From Pseudomonas sp. efr-133-TYG-5 (GTDB lineage: Bacteria; Pseudomonadota; Gammaproteobacteria; Pseudomonadales; Pseudomonadaceae), in contig NZ_JARVSM010000008.1 in assembly GCF_030209175.1 (NCBI RefSeq), positions 145,301 through 209,300 of the forward strand: a DNA stretch of 64,000 nucleotides, written 5' to 3'. Positions 27,221-36,880 of the stretch are shown here, one piece after another (within the stretch, counting starts at the first letter, position 1; every line of letters starts with the position of its first letter). Position numbers and translations under genes: made by a program. The notes beneath the pieces are model-generated. The model did no database searches, was not told the DNA's origin, and saw nothing but the letters and a program-made list of their open reading frames with translations.

Positions 27221-28336
27221 TCAGGCCATCAGGTGCAGATGGTTGTCCCAGAGCCCCGCCGGCAATTCCAGCGGCGTGGCCAGCAGTTCATCCTGGCGGC
27301 AGTCGTAGTAGCGGCAGCGGCCCTGGCCCGAGGTCACGACAAAGCCGTCCTTGACCGCACCGACCCCGGCGCAGTCCGGCAGGGGCGCGTCGAGACGCAC
27401 TTCGCCGCTGTCCAGGTCCCAGATGAAGAAGCGGTTGCCGCGCGGTGCGGTCAGGGCGACCAGGCGCAGTTCGCTGTGCACGGCGACGCTGGCGGTGTAG
27501 TGCCCCATCGCCTGCAGCTGCTGCTCCGGCACCGGGAAGGCCACGAACGGCTGGCCCGGACGCTTGATCGCCAGCAGCTCGGAGCGCTCGTGGGACGGCC
27601 CCATGAATTGCTGGCCGGCGACGATGGTGCCGTCGCTGGCGATGCCCAGGTGGCGCACGCTGTTCATCTGCTGAGCGAGGGTTTCCTTGCTCAGCAGAGT
27701 GCCGTCGCGCTGCATCAGCACCAGGCTCGGTTCCATGGCGTCGAGGTTCATGTCGACGCGGCTTTCGGCCTCGGTACGGATCCCGCCGTTGGCCACCACC
27801 AGGGTTTCGCCATCGGGCATCCATGACACCTGGTGCGGGCCGAGGCCATGGGTGGAAATCTCGCCGCTGTGCACCAGTCGTTCGCCCTCGAACCTGTACA
27901 CCCCGAGCAGGCCGCGGCCCGGATCGGTGGTGTCGTTCTCGGTGGCGTACAGGTAGTCGCCGCTGTGGTGAATCACCGCGTGGCCGTAGAAGTGCCGGTT
28001 CGCCTGCGCGGTCACGGTCTGCAGCAGCGCGCCGTCGCGCAGGTCGATCAGGTAGCTCTCGGTGCCCGGCCGGCGGGCGACGAACAGCGCGATCGGCAGC
28101 GTCGGGTGGTTGATGATGTCGTGGCAGCGCTGGCCGACTTGCGTGGCGAACACCCGCGTGCCGTCGAGGCGATAGCCGACGGCGTAGTGCCTGCCGTCGC
28201 TGTCGTCGCGCGCCGACAGCAGCAGCGGGCTCTGCTCCTTGCGCTTGAACAGCGTCCAGCCGCCCAGTGTCACTGCTCCCAGCAGCAAACTACCTAAAGT
28301 CAGAGCCTGGCGTCGCAGCATGGCACTTGCCCTCAT
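27221..28336 (-). CDS. DUF1513 beta-propeller-like periplasmic protein
   Basis: 371 residues. An N-terminal Tat-like or simple signal with RR (MLRRQALTLGSLLLGAVTLGGW) precedes a repetitive beta-rich domain with features such as GHAVIHHSGDYLYATEN and GLGPHQVSWMPDGETLVVANGG. DUF1513 genes regularly accompany imelysin and di-haem oxidoreductase genes in proteobacterial iron-related clusters; the biochemical role is unknown. Its start overlaps the stop of the imelysin gene (ATGA). A second ATG five codons in (28321) is also possible. Confidence 0.87.
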   Translation of the reverse strand: MRASAMLRRQALTLGSLLLGAVTLGGWTLFKRKEQSPLLLSARDDSDGRHYAVGYRLDGTRVFATQVGQRCHDIINHPTLPIALFVARRPGTESYLIDLRDGALLQTVTAQANRHFYGHAVIHHSGDYLYATENDTTDPGRGLLGVYRFEGERLVHSGEISTHGLGPHQVSWMPDGETLVVANGGIRTEAESRVDMNLDAMEPSLVLMQRDGTLLSKETLAQQMNSVRHLGIASDGTIVAGQQFMGPSHERSELLAIKRPGQPFVAFPVPEQQLQAMGHYTASVAVHSELRLVALTAPRGNRFFIWDLDSGEVRLDAPLPDCAGVGAVKDGFVVTSGQGRCRYYDCRQDELLATPLELPAGLWDNHLHLMA

Positions 28337-29400
28337 CAGTCACCGTCGTTGGCGTTGAAGCCCAGTTGAATGCCCAGCGCCTTGGCCAGTTCGCCTTCGT
28401 GCAGGCGGTGGACGACGTTGAGGCTGTCATAGATATCGTTGAGTTGCTGGCGCCCGGCGTCGTCTTCGAGCATTTCGCCGAGCGATTTCTGCGTGCTGTC
28501 GAACAGCTTCAGCGAGGCGGCATAGGCCGCGTCGATCTTGTCCGCCAGCGGCTTCTGCTCGGCCGGCAACAGACCGCGCAGGCCTTTGTTGTCGACGCCT
28601 TCCCAGACGGTCTTGGCGGCGGCGAGGCTGGCTTCCAGGGCGGTCAGCGACGATTGGCTGCGCCAGGCGTCGGCCTGGAACGGCTGCGGCACGCCCTTGC
28701 TCTGGCGGCCCATCGGTGTGCCGAGTTTCTTCTTCAGGGTGTCGAGCGCCGTTACCTGCACACGCAGCAGATCGGCAATCGCTTCGTGGGAGTCGGCATA
28801 GCGCTGGTTGGGGAACTTGCTCATCTGCGCGAGCATGCCGTCGGTGTTGTTCCAGCTGCTGAGGATTTCTTCGGCCAGTTGTTTCTGGCGCTCGCCGATG
28901 GCCACCAGCAGCGGGCAGTAGCGGGCTTTCTGCGCGTCGTTGGCGACGTCAGGCTTGCTGTCGAACAGGATGTATTCGTACGCCGACAGGCCTTGTACGA
29001 CCACGCTGGACTTGGCCAGGGCGGCGGCATCGATCTGCGGTTGGGTGCTGACCAGTTGCTCGACCTGACGCCCGACGAGGTTTTTCTTGTCCGGCCAGAA
29101 CTGCACCTGCCACGAGCGGTTGCCCTCGGCCAGCGGACCGATCAGCAGCGGCTGCAGTTCGGCCCAGGCTTTCTGCGCGTGGAGGAAATCGGCGCGGGCG
29201 GTTTCCAGGTCTTCCTTGCCCTGGCAGTAGGCGAGGGCGCTGACGGCCAACTGGCGGTCGGCCTCGACCCAACGGGTGTAGGTCGGCAGGATCACCGATT
29301 TGGCGATGGCCGCCGAGGTGACCGCTTGCGGATCCTGCGGCGAACAGGCGCCGAGGGCGAGTGCGGCAAGGCTGGTGAACAACAGCTTGGGACGGAACAT
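28336..29400 (-). CDS. Imelysin-family lipoprotein with altered HxxE site
   Basis: 354 residues. The N-terminus has a lipobox (LALGAC), so it is probably a lipoprotein. The body is the all-helical imelysin (peptidase M75) fold with two repeats. The family metal-site block G-x-H-x-x-E reads GLSAYEYILFD here, so the histidine is serine while the glutamate remains. Such degenerate members exist and are not expected to bind metal in the classic way. It is transcribed with the di-haem and DUF1513 genes. Confidence 0.87.
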   Translation of the reverse strand: MFRPKLLFTSLAALALGACSPQDPQAVTSAAIAKSVILPTYTRWVEADRQLAVSALAYCQGKEDLETARADFLHAQKAWAELQPLLIGPLAEGNRSWQVQFWPDKKNLVGRQVEQLVSTQPQIDAAALAKSSVVVQGLSAYEYILFDSKPDVANDAQKARYCPLLVAIGERQKQLAEEILSSWNNTDGMLAQMSKFPNQRYADSHEAIADLLRVQVTALDTLKKKLGTPMGRQSKGVPQPFQADAWRSQSSLTALEASLAAAKTVWEGVDNKGLRGLLPAEQKPLADKIDAAYAASLKLFDSTQKSLGEMLEDDAGRQQLNDIYDSLNVVHRLHEGELAKALGIQLGFNANDGD

Positions 29401-29426
29401 GTCGGGCTCCCGATTCTTTTCAGTGC

Positions 29427-30854
29427 TTAAAGTGAGTTCAGAAACGCCAGCAGCGCGGCACGCTGCTCGGCATTGAAAGACAAAACCTGTTGCTGCGCCG
29501 CTGAGGCTTCGCCGCCATGCCAGAGCACGGCTTCGAGCAGGTTGCGGGCGCGGCCGTCATGCAGGAACTGGGTGTGGCCACTGACCGCCTGCGTCAGGCC
29601 GATGCCCCACAGCGGCGGGGTGCGCCAGTCGCGGCCGGAGGCCTGGAACTCGGTACGGTTGTCGGCCAGGCCTGCCCCCATGTCGTGCAACAGCAGATCG
29701 CTGTAGGGGCGAATCACCTGATTGGCCAGTTCCGGTTCGGCCGCGTTGGCGGCGGTGGTGTACTTGGGGGTGTGGCAGGACTGGCAACCGGCCTGGAAGA
29801 ACAGGTTCTTGCCGGCCAGCACCTGCGCATCATTGACGCCACGCCGCGCCGGCACCGCCAGGTTGCGGCTGTAGAACAGCACCAGGCGCAGGATGTTGTC
29901 GCTGACTTCCGGTTCGCCGTCCGCGCCGTTGCCGTTCGGTGCCTGCTGGCAGACGGTCTGCGCGCCCGTGCAGTCATCGACCGGGCGCAGGCGGGTGGTC
30001 AGGCCCATGTCACCGGAAAACGCGTGGACGTTCTGCTGATTGAGGTTGGGTTGCCCGGCCTTCCAGCCGAAACGCCCGATCACGGTCTTCTGCAGGGCGT
30101 CGTCCCAGACCCGGTTGGGCCGGCCATTGATGCCGTTGCGGTCCCTGGCCTGCGCGGCGGCGTTGGCGAGGATGGCCTCCTCCGGGATCGCTTCGAGCAG
30201 GCCGAGGCCGATCATCGGCGGGGCGACGCGGGCCGAGAAGCGTGTGTCCGGGTGCATCGGGCCGTAGCCGAGCTGGCTGAACTGCAGGGTCGGCTTGCGC
30301 AGCTCGACCTCGGTGCCGTCCTGGAAGCGCACCGGTACGGGCGTGTAGTCGACACGCACCTTGCCCTCCGGGGCGACGCCGGGCACGGCCATGTCCTGGA
30401 ACTGGCCGCCGTAGACCGGCTCGGGCACCACGCCCAGTTGCTCGATGACCTCGGCATATTGCGGCGCATCGGGAATCGACAGGCGCACCAGCATCGACAC
30501 CGCGTTGGCCGCATCGGGCGCCGGCGGGTGGCCGCGGCCGTCCTTGATGTGGCAGTTCTGGCAGGCGTTGGTGTTGAACAGCGGACCGAGGCCGTCGCGG
30601 GCGGTGGTGGTCGATGGGGCGATCACCCAGGGGCTGCGGAAGAAACTGTTGCCGACGCTGAAGTCGACCCGGCGCGAGGGCGGCAGGTTGGCCGAGGGCA
30701 GGGAGAAGGCGTTCTGATCGGTCTTGCGCACGGTCGTCGTGCCGCCGGAGCGGGCTTCGCCGGGTTCGGCCTGGGTAAAGCGCGGGGCGTCATCGCAGGC
30801 ACTCAGGCCCAGGGCCAGCAACAGTGCGGACAAGCGAAGAGGCAGCGAAGGCAT
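29427..30854 (-). CDS. Di-haem oxidoreductase-family lipoprotein (DUF1111)
   Basis: 475 residues with a lipobox (LGLSAC). Two c-type haem sites are seen, CQNCH near residue 98 and CQSCH near 355, placed as in cytochrome c peroxidase-like and thiol-oxidoreductase-like proteins of the DUF1111 family. A periplasmic or outer-membrane-tethered redox role is expected, possibly oxidation of a metal before uptake; this is inference. It is the first gene of the three-gene unit after the inserted toxin-like gene. Confidence 0.9.
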   Translation of the reverse strand: MPSLPLRLSALLLALGLSACDDAPRFTQAEPGEARSGGTTTVRKTDQNAFSLPSANLPPSRRVDFSVGNSFFRSPWVIAPSTTTARDGLGPLFNTNACQNCHIKDGRGHPPAPDAANAVSMLVRLSIPDAPQYAEVIEQLGVVPEPVYGGQFQDMAVPGVAPEGKVRVDYTPVPVRFQDGTEVELRKPTLQFSQLGYGPMHPDTRFSARVAPPMIGLGLLEAIPEEAILANAAAQARDRNGINGRPNRVWDDALQKTVIGRFGWKAGQPNLNQQNVHAFSGDMGLTTRLRPVDDCTGAQTVCQQAPNGNGADGEPEVSDNILRLVLFYSRNLAVPARRGVNDAQVLAGKNLFFQAGCQSCHTPKYTTAANAAEPELANQVIRPYSDLLLHDMGAGLADNRTEFQASGRDWRTPPLWGIGLTQAVSGHTQFLHDGRARNLLEAVLWHGGEASAAQQQVLSFNAEQRAALLAFLNSL

Positions 30855-31036
30855 CAGACATCCTGCAAGAGGGGCAAAATTCGAGGCGCAAAGTCTAACA
30901 GGGCAAAGGAGATTGAATAAGAGGAATTATCGTTTGCTTGACCCGGAGCAAGTTCGCCGAGGGCGATAGATATGTACCGCACGGCGGCGCTGGAGCCGGG
31001 CCAGGATGGCGCAGGTTTTCCACCCGGAGTTTTGCC

Positions 31037-34000
31037 ATGTCATACGCCCTTGCGCCCTCGGTGCGCACCGCCCTGTCGACCGCCAAGGTCACCCCTGCGC
31101 AGACCGTGCTCAAAGAGCAACTGTCGAGCCTCGACATTCGGCTTGCCGAGCGTTTCGCGGCTGCGCCGCAGTTCCACCGCTTTATCCGGCAGGCCTTCGA
31201 AACATACTTCGCGCAACTGACACCGGCGCCGGATCTGTTGCGCAGCTACGTCAGTTGCGCGGCAAAACCGCAACCGCCGGCGCCACCAATGCCGCCACCC
31301 GTGGAGCCCGCGAAGCCCACCGAGCCGCAAACCCAGGCCGATGCTGGCGAGCAGGACACGGCCGAACTGCAGACGATCCAGCCCAGCCTGATGGATGCCA
31401 TCGTGCGGCGTCTGGTCAGTGCGCAGGCCGCCGATTACGGCAAACGCCAGGCCTGCTTCTACCACGTGCCCGAGGCCGGCGCCGAGCCGGTGCTGTACAG
31501 CGCCCTGACGCCCGCGGCCTTCGATGGTTTTCTCGACCAGTTGGCCGCCAACCTGACAACGCAGTATGCCGACTATCTGCAGCGCTATTGGGCGCAGGCC
31601 TGCAGCCCGACCGATCCGCGCACTTACCGGCAATGGCTGGTGGCGACGCGCATCGAGCAACTGCAGGCCGAAGTCGCCCTGCTCAAGCTCGACGGGTTGC
31701 TGGAGGCGGCCTCGGTCAGCCTGTTCGAACGGGTGCTGCGCTACCCGGATGCGCAGGCGCGACAGGCGCTGGAGGACTATCGTCCGTGTGTTTATGCGCT
31801 GGCCCTGCGGGACACGGCGGCTGAAGCGATGAACCTGCACGGCGCCTTCGTCCTTACCGCGCGCGATCCGCAGGACGGCGAAGTGCGCTGGGAGAGTGCG
31901 GTGACCGCCCCGGTGGTTCGCCCCGTCGAGGTCACCGCCAACGTCGGCCGCGTGCTGCTCTACACGCCGAACAACGGCCTGGAAGCCTTCGACTCGCTGG
32001 CCAGTCTCGATCGTGAGCTGCATCGACGCCTGGGCCATGCCAGCGAATTCGCCACCTTGTGCGCCCTGGTGGCCGACAAGGATCACCAGCGGGTGCTGGC
32101 GCTGCAGAGCAGTGCGCCCGAGCGCGATCAACTGCAGTACCTCGAGCGCCTGGAGTCGCCGTTCGCCTACAGCATCGACTCGCAATGCCGGCTGATCCGG
32201 GAAAACGTCGAGACCACCTTCGCCCGCTATGTGAAGCAGGGAGTACACGCCGACATGGCCAATCTGCCGGCCGCCATCGACCGGGTCACCGATCTGTGCC
32301 GGGCGTTCGATAGCCAGTCGATCCTCGAGGCCAGGCTGAGGAAACAGTGCAAGGCCCGCCTGGTCGCCTTTCTCAAGGACTCCACCGTGGCCGATCAGGA
32401 GGCCTGGGCGCAGGCCTTCAAAAACTACAGTGAAGAATTGGCCAACCTGCCGGAATACGAGGGCTTGCCGTCGCTGGCCCAGTTCAGCGAGCGGCGTGAG
32501 CTGCTGGCCTACAGCAACCGGCAACTGCGCGCGGTGCTGGAAGCGGAGCATGGCCTGACGGTGAACCCGGACGACATCGTGGTGCACACCAAGGAGCCGG
32601 AACTGCCGGTCAGCTCGATTCCTTCCGGTGCGCCCGGGACGTCGATCCTGGAGCCGGGGGCGTTCAAGTACAAACATCGTCAGCGCAGCCTGACCGAACT
32701 GGCCCTGGACAACATTTCCGGGATTGACCACAACTTCACGCGCTATTCGAAGCTGAGCCTGAAAACCGCCGTCACCGGCCAGACGCAACGCCCCGCAGCG
32801 ACGAAACCCGCCGCCAGCGAAACACTGGCGGCCTACAACGACCTGACCCTGGCGCAGGTCAAGGCGCTGGTGCGCACGGTGAATGTCGGTCAGGCGCACC
32901 AGGATTTTCTCAAGGCCAGCCTGGTCAGTTCGCCGGCCGCGCAGGCGCGCAAACAGGCTTTCGCCCGCCTGATCGAACGGCAACTGCGCCTGGATGCGAT
33001 TGAAGCGAAGATCAACGGCGATTTTCTGCCCGACCGTCTGCAGCGCGGTTTCAACTGGGTGCAGGCGGTACTCAATGCCCCGGTGGACAACGATCAACGG
33101 GAAACCGTCGAGGGTCACCGCGTTATCGTCCAGTGCCTGAAACTGCGCGGACAACGGGTGCGCGGCGTGCTGCTGTTCGCCACCGCGTCGACCGGCACGG
33201 CGACGATCGTCGTCTACACCCCCGGTGCGCCGGCGGGGCGGGTGTTCCACGAGTATCAGAAAGATCGCCTGATGACCGACTTCGTCCACAGCAGCTCGTG
33301 GCGCGATTATCTGCTGGCGCGCGTCGACCGCGCCTCCCAGGCCCATGTGCTGGCTACCCTGACGGGCCGCGGCGATGTCTCGACGGTGTACCTGGGCAAC
33401 ATCGCCAACAATCTGTTCGAAGAGGCCTATGAGGTCGAGGCCAACTGGACCCTCAACGAAGCGGCGGCCCAGGTCACCACCACGCACCAGACCAACGTCG
33501 AAACCGGCCTGTTGATTGCCACCACGGTGATCGACGTGCTGAGCATGGTGCTGCCGGTGCACGTGTCGTTGCCCGTCGGTATCGCCCGCAGCCTGATTTC
33601 CATCTTCAATGCCGTGGACGCGGCGCAGGTTGGCGACCGTGTCGGCGCGGCGCATCACATCGTCCGCGCGCTGGCGGAATTTACCGGGGTGTTGATCGAT
33701 GGCGTGGTCGGTGTGGCGGTGGCACGCGGCCTGGTTCCGGGCGCCGCCGGGGCGGGGGGACGCCAGCTGAATCCGCAAATGGCCCTCGGTGGCAAACCGG
33801 ACGGCGTGCTCGAACTCAAGGGCTGGGAAGGCAAAGGGGTCTACTACAAGCCTGGCGCGGGCGGTGGCGGTCGGCAGTACTTTCTCAAGGAGCGCGAACA
33901 CTGGTATTCGCTCATTGACGAGGGCTTCGAAGACGCCTGGCGCCTGCGTGACGCACGCAAACCGTTGCAGAAGCACTACGCGCCGATCCGCCGCAACGCC

Positions 34001-35395
34001 CAGGGGCACTGGGAAATCGGCACTCATCCGGATGCCCCGGGGCTGGGCGGGATTTCCCCGCAGCATGCGCTGCGCAACCTGTATCCCTACCTCGACGAGT
34101 TGCAGGCCATCGCGGTGTTCGAGGCCTTCGCTTTTCCGCGCGGACGCGAGATCGAGCTGGGGCTGAGCTTCGTCGAGCGCCTGCGCACCGGCCGGTCGAC
34201 CGATGCGTTTCTCAAGTACCTGCGAGTCAGCGAGCAGACCCTGCGCCTGCGTCTGTTGGGCCAACGGGCGTCGAGCGGTTTCTCCGGCGGTGGTGCGCTG
34301 ACCGAGTCGCGGCCCGGCCCCGCGCGCCAGCCTGCTCCGGCGCCCGAGCCTTTGCCGCCCTTGCCGCCGCCCGCGCCCGCGCCTGTGCCGCCGGCACCGC
34401 CGGTTCGCGTGCGGCCGCTGAGTGAGAAATTTCTCGATTGGGGCCAGAGCATGGATATTGCCGAGTTGCAGCTGCGCAACGCCGAGCTGGCGATCTATCG
34501 GCGTCCCGCCAGCGGGCTGCGACCGGCGCGTGACTACATCAGGATGCACGACAGCTATTACCCGATCCTGCCGGCCGGCGACATGCGTTCGCCCAACCTG
34601 ACGTTCATTTTCGACGAGCGGATCGGCATCAACCATTTCGCCCAGTTCGAGCACCTGATCCTGACCGACCTGTTCAGTCAGCCGCGCCCGGCGTATTTCG
34701 CCGCGCAACAAGACAAGCTGTGGCTGATCTCGCACAGTCTGCCCTTCGAGAAAACCGTCACCGGTTATGTCGCCGATTCGTTTCCGACGTTCAGTCGCGC
34801 CAGTCAGCAGCAACTTGCCCAGGCGCTGTTCGACCTGGCCAACCCCAATGGTGTCACGTCCTCCGGACTGGCCAAGCTGCACCGCACGTTGAACGTCTGG
34901 CGGGCGCGCACGGCGCTGGTCGATGCGTTCGGCGATGCGCTGACGCTGTTGCCGATTGCACCCCGGAGTGCAACCGGCCAGTGGCTGCTCGAAGGGTATT
35001 CAGGGGCCTTCAATCGTCTGCTGTTCAGCACTGACGGGGTCAATGCCCTGGTGCACGCGGTGATGCGTTCCGGCACCGAAGAGACCCTGCGCGCGCTGAT
35101 GAGCGAGCGGCTGCTCAGCAGTGGCTACGAAATGGTCAACGGCTATGGCCTGGGCTCGGAGCTGCTGTTCCGACGTCCGGGGCGGACGCAGCTGTTCTGG
35201 CTGTCGTTGCGCCGGGTCATTGGCGAGGTGATCGATGGCAGCCAGTACGTCGCCCCGCGTGCCGAGTTGATGAATGCAACGACCCGTGCGCTGGTAACGC
35301 GGGCGCAAGCCAACAACCAATTCGTGCCGTTGCTCGGCGGTGTGCGGCTGGCTTCCGCCGGCGCGGCGGTGGAAATCTTTGTCATCCGGGTCTGA
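31037..35395 (+). CDS. Large toxin-like protein (dermonecrotic-toxin/DUF6543-type, tentative)
   Basis: 1452 residues from the ATG at 31037, which has CGGAG seven bases upstream; the frame extends further 5' but without support. No signal peptide. The first half is helical and soluble, with a Pro-rich linker at about 78-98 and LLYTPNNGLEAFDSLASLDRELHRRL, a pattern I associate with Pseudomonas dermonecrotic-toxin-domain proteins. Two hydrophobic stretches lie near 824-860 and 873-908. A second Pro-rich linker near 1092-1125 precedes a C-terminal domain I cannot name. It sits opposite in strand inside the imelysin cluster. No immunity gene follows, and no secretion genes are near. Confidence 0.65.
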   Translation: MSYALAPSVRTALSTAKVTPAQTVLKEQLSSLDIRLAERFAAAPQFHRFIRQAFETYFAQLTPAPDLLRSYVSCAAKPQPPAPPMPPPVEPAKPTEPQTQADAGEQDTAELQTIQPSLMDAIVRRLVSAQAADYGKRQACFYHVPEAGAEPVLYSALTPAAFDGFLDQLAANLTTQYADYLQRYWAQACSPTDPRTYRQWLVATRIEQLQAEVALLKLDGLLEAASVSLFERVLRYPDAQARQALEDYRPCVYALALRDTAAEAMNLHGAFVLTARDPQDGEVRWESAVTAPVVRPVEVTANVGRVLLYTPNNGLEAFDSLASLDRELHRRLGHASEFATLCALVADKDHQRVLALQSSAPERDQLQYLERLESPFAYSIDSQCRLIRENVETTFARYVKQGVHADMANLPAAIDRVTDLCRAFDSQSILEARLRKQCKARLVAFLKDSTVADQEAWAQAFKNYSEELANLPEYEGLPSLAQFSERRELLAYSNRQLRAVLEAEHGLTVNPDDIVVHTKEPELPVSSIPSGAPGTSILEPGAFKYKHRQRSLTELALDNISGIDHNFTRYSKLSLKTAVTGQTQRPAATKPAASETLAAYNDLTLAQVKALVRTVNVGQAHQDFLKASLVSSPAAQARKQAFARLIERQLRLDAIEAKINGDFLPDRLQRGFNWVQAVLNAPVDNDQRETVEGHRVIVQCLKLRGQRVRGVLLFATASTGTATIVVYTPGAPAGRVFHEYQKDRLMTDFVHSSSWRDYLLARVDRASQAHVLATLTGRGDVSTVYLGNIANNLFEEAYEVEANWTLNEAAAQVTTTHQTNVETGLLIATTVIDVLSMVLPVHVSLPVGIARSLISIFNAVDAAQVGDRVGAAHHIVRALAEFTGVLIDGVVGVAVARGLVPGAAGAGGRQLNPQMALGGKPDGVLELKGWEGKGVYYKPGAGGGGRQYFLKEREHWYSLIDEGFEDAWRLRDARKPLQKHYAPIRRNAQGHWEIGTHPDAPGLGGISPQHALRNLYPYLDELQAIAVFEAFAFPRGREIELGLSFVERLRTGRSTDAFLKYLRVSEQTLRLRLLGQRASSGFSGGGALTESRPGPARQPAPAPEPLPPLPPPAPAPVPPAPPVRVRPLSEKFLDWGQSMDIAELQLRNAELAIYRRPASGLRPARDYIRMHDSYYPILPAGDMRSPNLTFIFDERIGINHFAQFEHLILTDLFSQPRPAYFAAQQDKLWLISHSLPFEKTVTGYVADSFPTFSRASQQQLAQALFDLANPNGVTSSGLAKLHRTLNVWRARTALVDAFGDALTLLPIAPRSATGQWLLEGYSGAFNRLLFSTDGVNALVHAVMRSGTEETLRALMSERLLSSGYEMVNGYGLGSELLFRRPGRTQLFWLSLRRVIGEVIDGSQYVAPRAELMNATTRALVTRAQANNQFVPLLGGVRLASAGAAVEIFVIRV

Positions 35396-35412
35396 GCCTG
35401 GCGCCGCCCAAT

Positions 35413-35442
35413 AAAAAAGCCCCGACAGGTCGGGGCTTTTTC
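35413..35442. terminator. Bidirectional terminator between toxin-like gene and icmP
   Basis: An 11-bp stem (35415-35425 and 35430-35440) with a CAGG loop, A-rich before and T-rich after. It serves the toxin-like gene on plus and icmP on minus. Confidence 0.92.
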
Positions 35443-35467
35443 ATCAGGCCTGATTGACCGCGGTCGA

Positions 35468-36823
35468 TCAGAACTCGTGGTCGGCGTTGTCCGGGTTCAG
35501 GTCGCTGATGCCCAGTTTGCCGGCAGCGGCTTCGATCGAACCGGTCTGCTTGACCAGGGAGGCGATGGCGTCACGCACGATCTGGTTGCCAGCGGTATTG
35601 CCGGCGGCGATCAACTGGTCGTAGTGCTCACCCTTGTTGGCGTGATCGACCATGACCTGGATCTTGGCTTCGGTAGCGGCCAGATCGTCTTTCAGCGCGG
35701 TGTCCGCAGCCGGGTCAACCTTGGCCACCAACGACGACAGGCTGGCGCCGGTCAGCTTGGTGCCGTCGGTGCGGGTATATTCGCCCAGGTACACGTTGCG
35801 AATGCCCTTGGCGTCGTAGAAGTGCGAGTTGTGGGTGTTGTCGCTGAAGCAGTCCTGTTCGTCTTCCGGGGAGTTGGCTTCCAGGGACACCTTCATGCGC
35901 TCGCCCGCCAGTTCGCCGAGGGACAGGCTGCCCATGCCGAAGAGCATTTTGCGCAGACCGCTTTCCGCCGGTTCGGCTTCCAGCGTGGCGCGATAGTTGT
36001 CGGCCACGTTCGGCTTCCAGTTGGCGACCATTTCTTCCAGGTCGCTGACCAGCAGCTGGGTCACGGCCTTGAGGTAGGCACGGCGACGGTCGTTGTGCCC
36101 GCCGGTGGCGCCGGCGCCTTCCAGGTAGTCCGAGGCCGGACGGTTGCCGGCACCAGGGCCGGTGCCGTTCAGATCCTGGCCCCAGAGCAGGAATTCGATG
36201 GCGTGGTAGCCAGTGGCGACGTTGGCTTCGGAACCGCCCAGCTCGTTGAGGCTGGCGAGTTTTTCCGGGGTGATGTCCTTGACGTCGACCTTGTCTTCGC
36301 CGACCTGGACTTCGGTATTGGCGATGATGTTGGCAGTGGCGCCCGGGTTGCCCAGCGCGTGCTCGTAGGATTTGTCGACGTAGTCGATCAGGCCTTCGTC
36401 CAGGGGCCAGGCGTTAACCTGACCTTCCCAGTCGTCGATGATGGTGTTGCCGAAGCGGAACACTTCGCTCTGCAGGTACGGAACGCGGGCGGCGACCCAG
36501 GCAGCCTTGGCGGCTTTCAGGGTGTCGGCGTTCGGCTTGGCGAGGAATGCGTCGATGGCGGTCTGCAGGGTTTTCGCGGTGGATTCGGCATCACTGTAGA
36601 CGGCAAAGACCATGTCGGCGTAGTGCGCGACCACGGCCTTGCCGGCGGCCTCGTCGACCTTGCCGGCAGGTGCCGCAGCAGGAGCGGCAGCCGGTGCAGC
36701 GGTGCTGGCAGCCGGAGTAGGCGCTGGCGCAGCAGCCTTTTCTTTGTCTTTACCTTCGCCGCAACCGGCGAGGGAAATAGCGATGGCCAGCAGACTGGCG
36801 GTAGCCAGAGGCATACGAATCAT
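35468..36823 (-). CDS. icmP: Imelysin/insulin-cleaving metalloprotease homologue (IcmP type)
   Basis: 451 residues from the ATG at 36823, which has AGG nine bases upstream; the ATG at 36832 has no room for a site. Lipoprotein signal (LAGC, C21), an Ala/Pro-rich linker to about residue 55, then two imelysin repeats. The metal site GYHAIEFLLWG is intact (H207, E210). P. aeruginosa IcmP was first described as an insulin-cleaving enzyme; current thinking for the M75 family favours iron binding or transport. A Fur-like palindrome lies upstream. In P. aeruginosa it is adjacent to the di-haem gene, whereas here the toxin-like gene separates them. Confidence 0.9.
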   Translation of the reverse strand: MIRMPLATASLLAIAISLAGCGEGKDKEKAAAPAPTPAASTAAPAAAPAAAPAGKVDEAAGKAVVAHYADMVFAVYSDAESTAKTLQTAIDAFLAKPNADTLKAAKAAWVAARVPYLQSEVFRFGNTIIDDWEGQVNAWPLDEGLIDYVDKSYEHALGNPGATANIIANTEVQVGEDKVDVKDITPEKLASLNELGGSEANVATGYHAIEFLLWGQDLNGTGPGAGNRPASDYLEGAGATGGHNDRRRAYLKAVTQLLVSDLEEMVANWKPNVADNYRATLEAEPAESGLRKMLFGMGSLSLGELAGERMKVSLEANSPEDEQDCFSDNTHNSHFYDAKGIRNVYLGEYTRTDGTKLTGASLSSLVAKVDPAADTALKDDLAATEAKIQVMVDHANKGEHYDQLIAAGNTAGNQIVRDAIASLVKQTGSIEAAAGKLGISDLNPDNADHEF

Positions 36824-36880
36824 GGCGAACATCCTGCTTCGGTGATTGAGTGGACAGGCGCGGGGGTGCGCAAAACTGCG

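Noticed and set aside
31040..34882. A 1280-residue open frame antisense to the toxin-like gene
   Set aside because: Composition is that of a mirrored high-GC coding frame (many His, Gln, Arg, Val), there is no ribosome site and no known motif. The plus-strand gene has a proper start, linkers and terminator.
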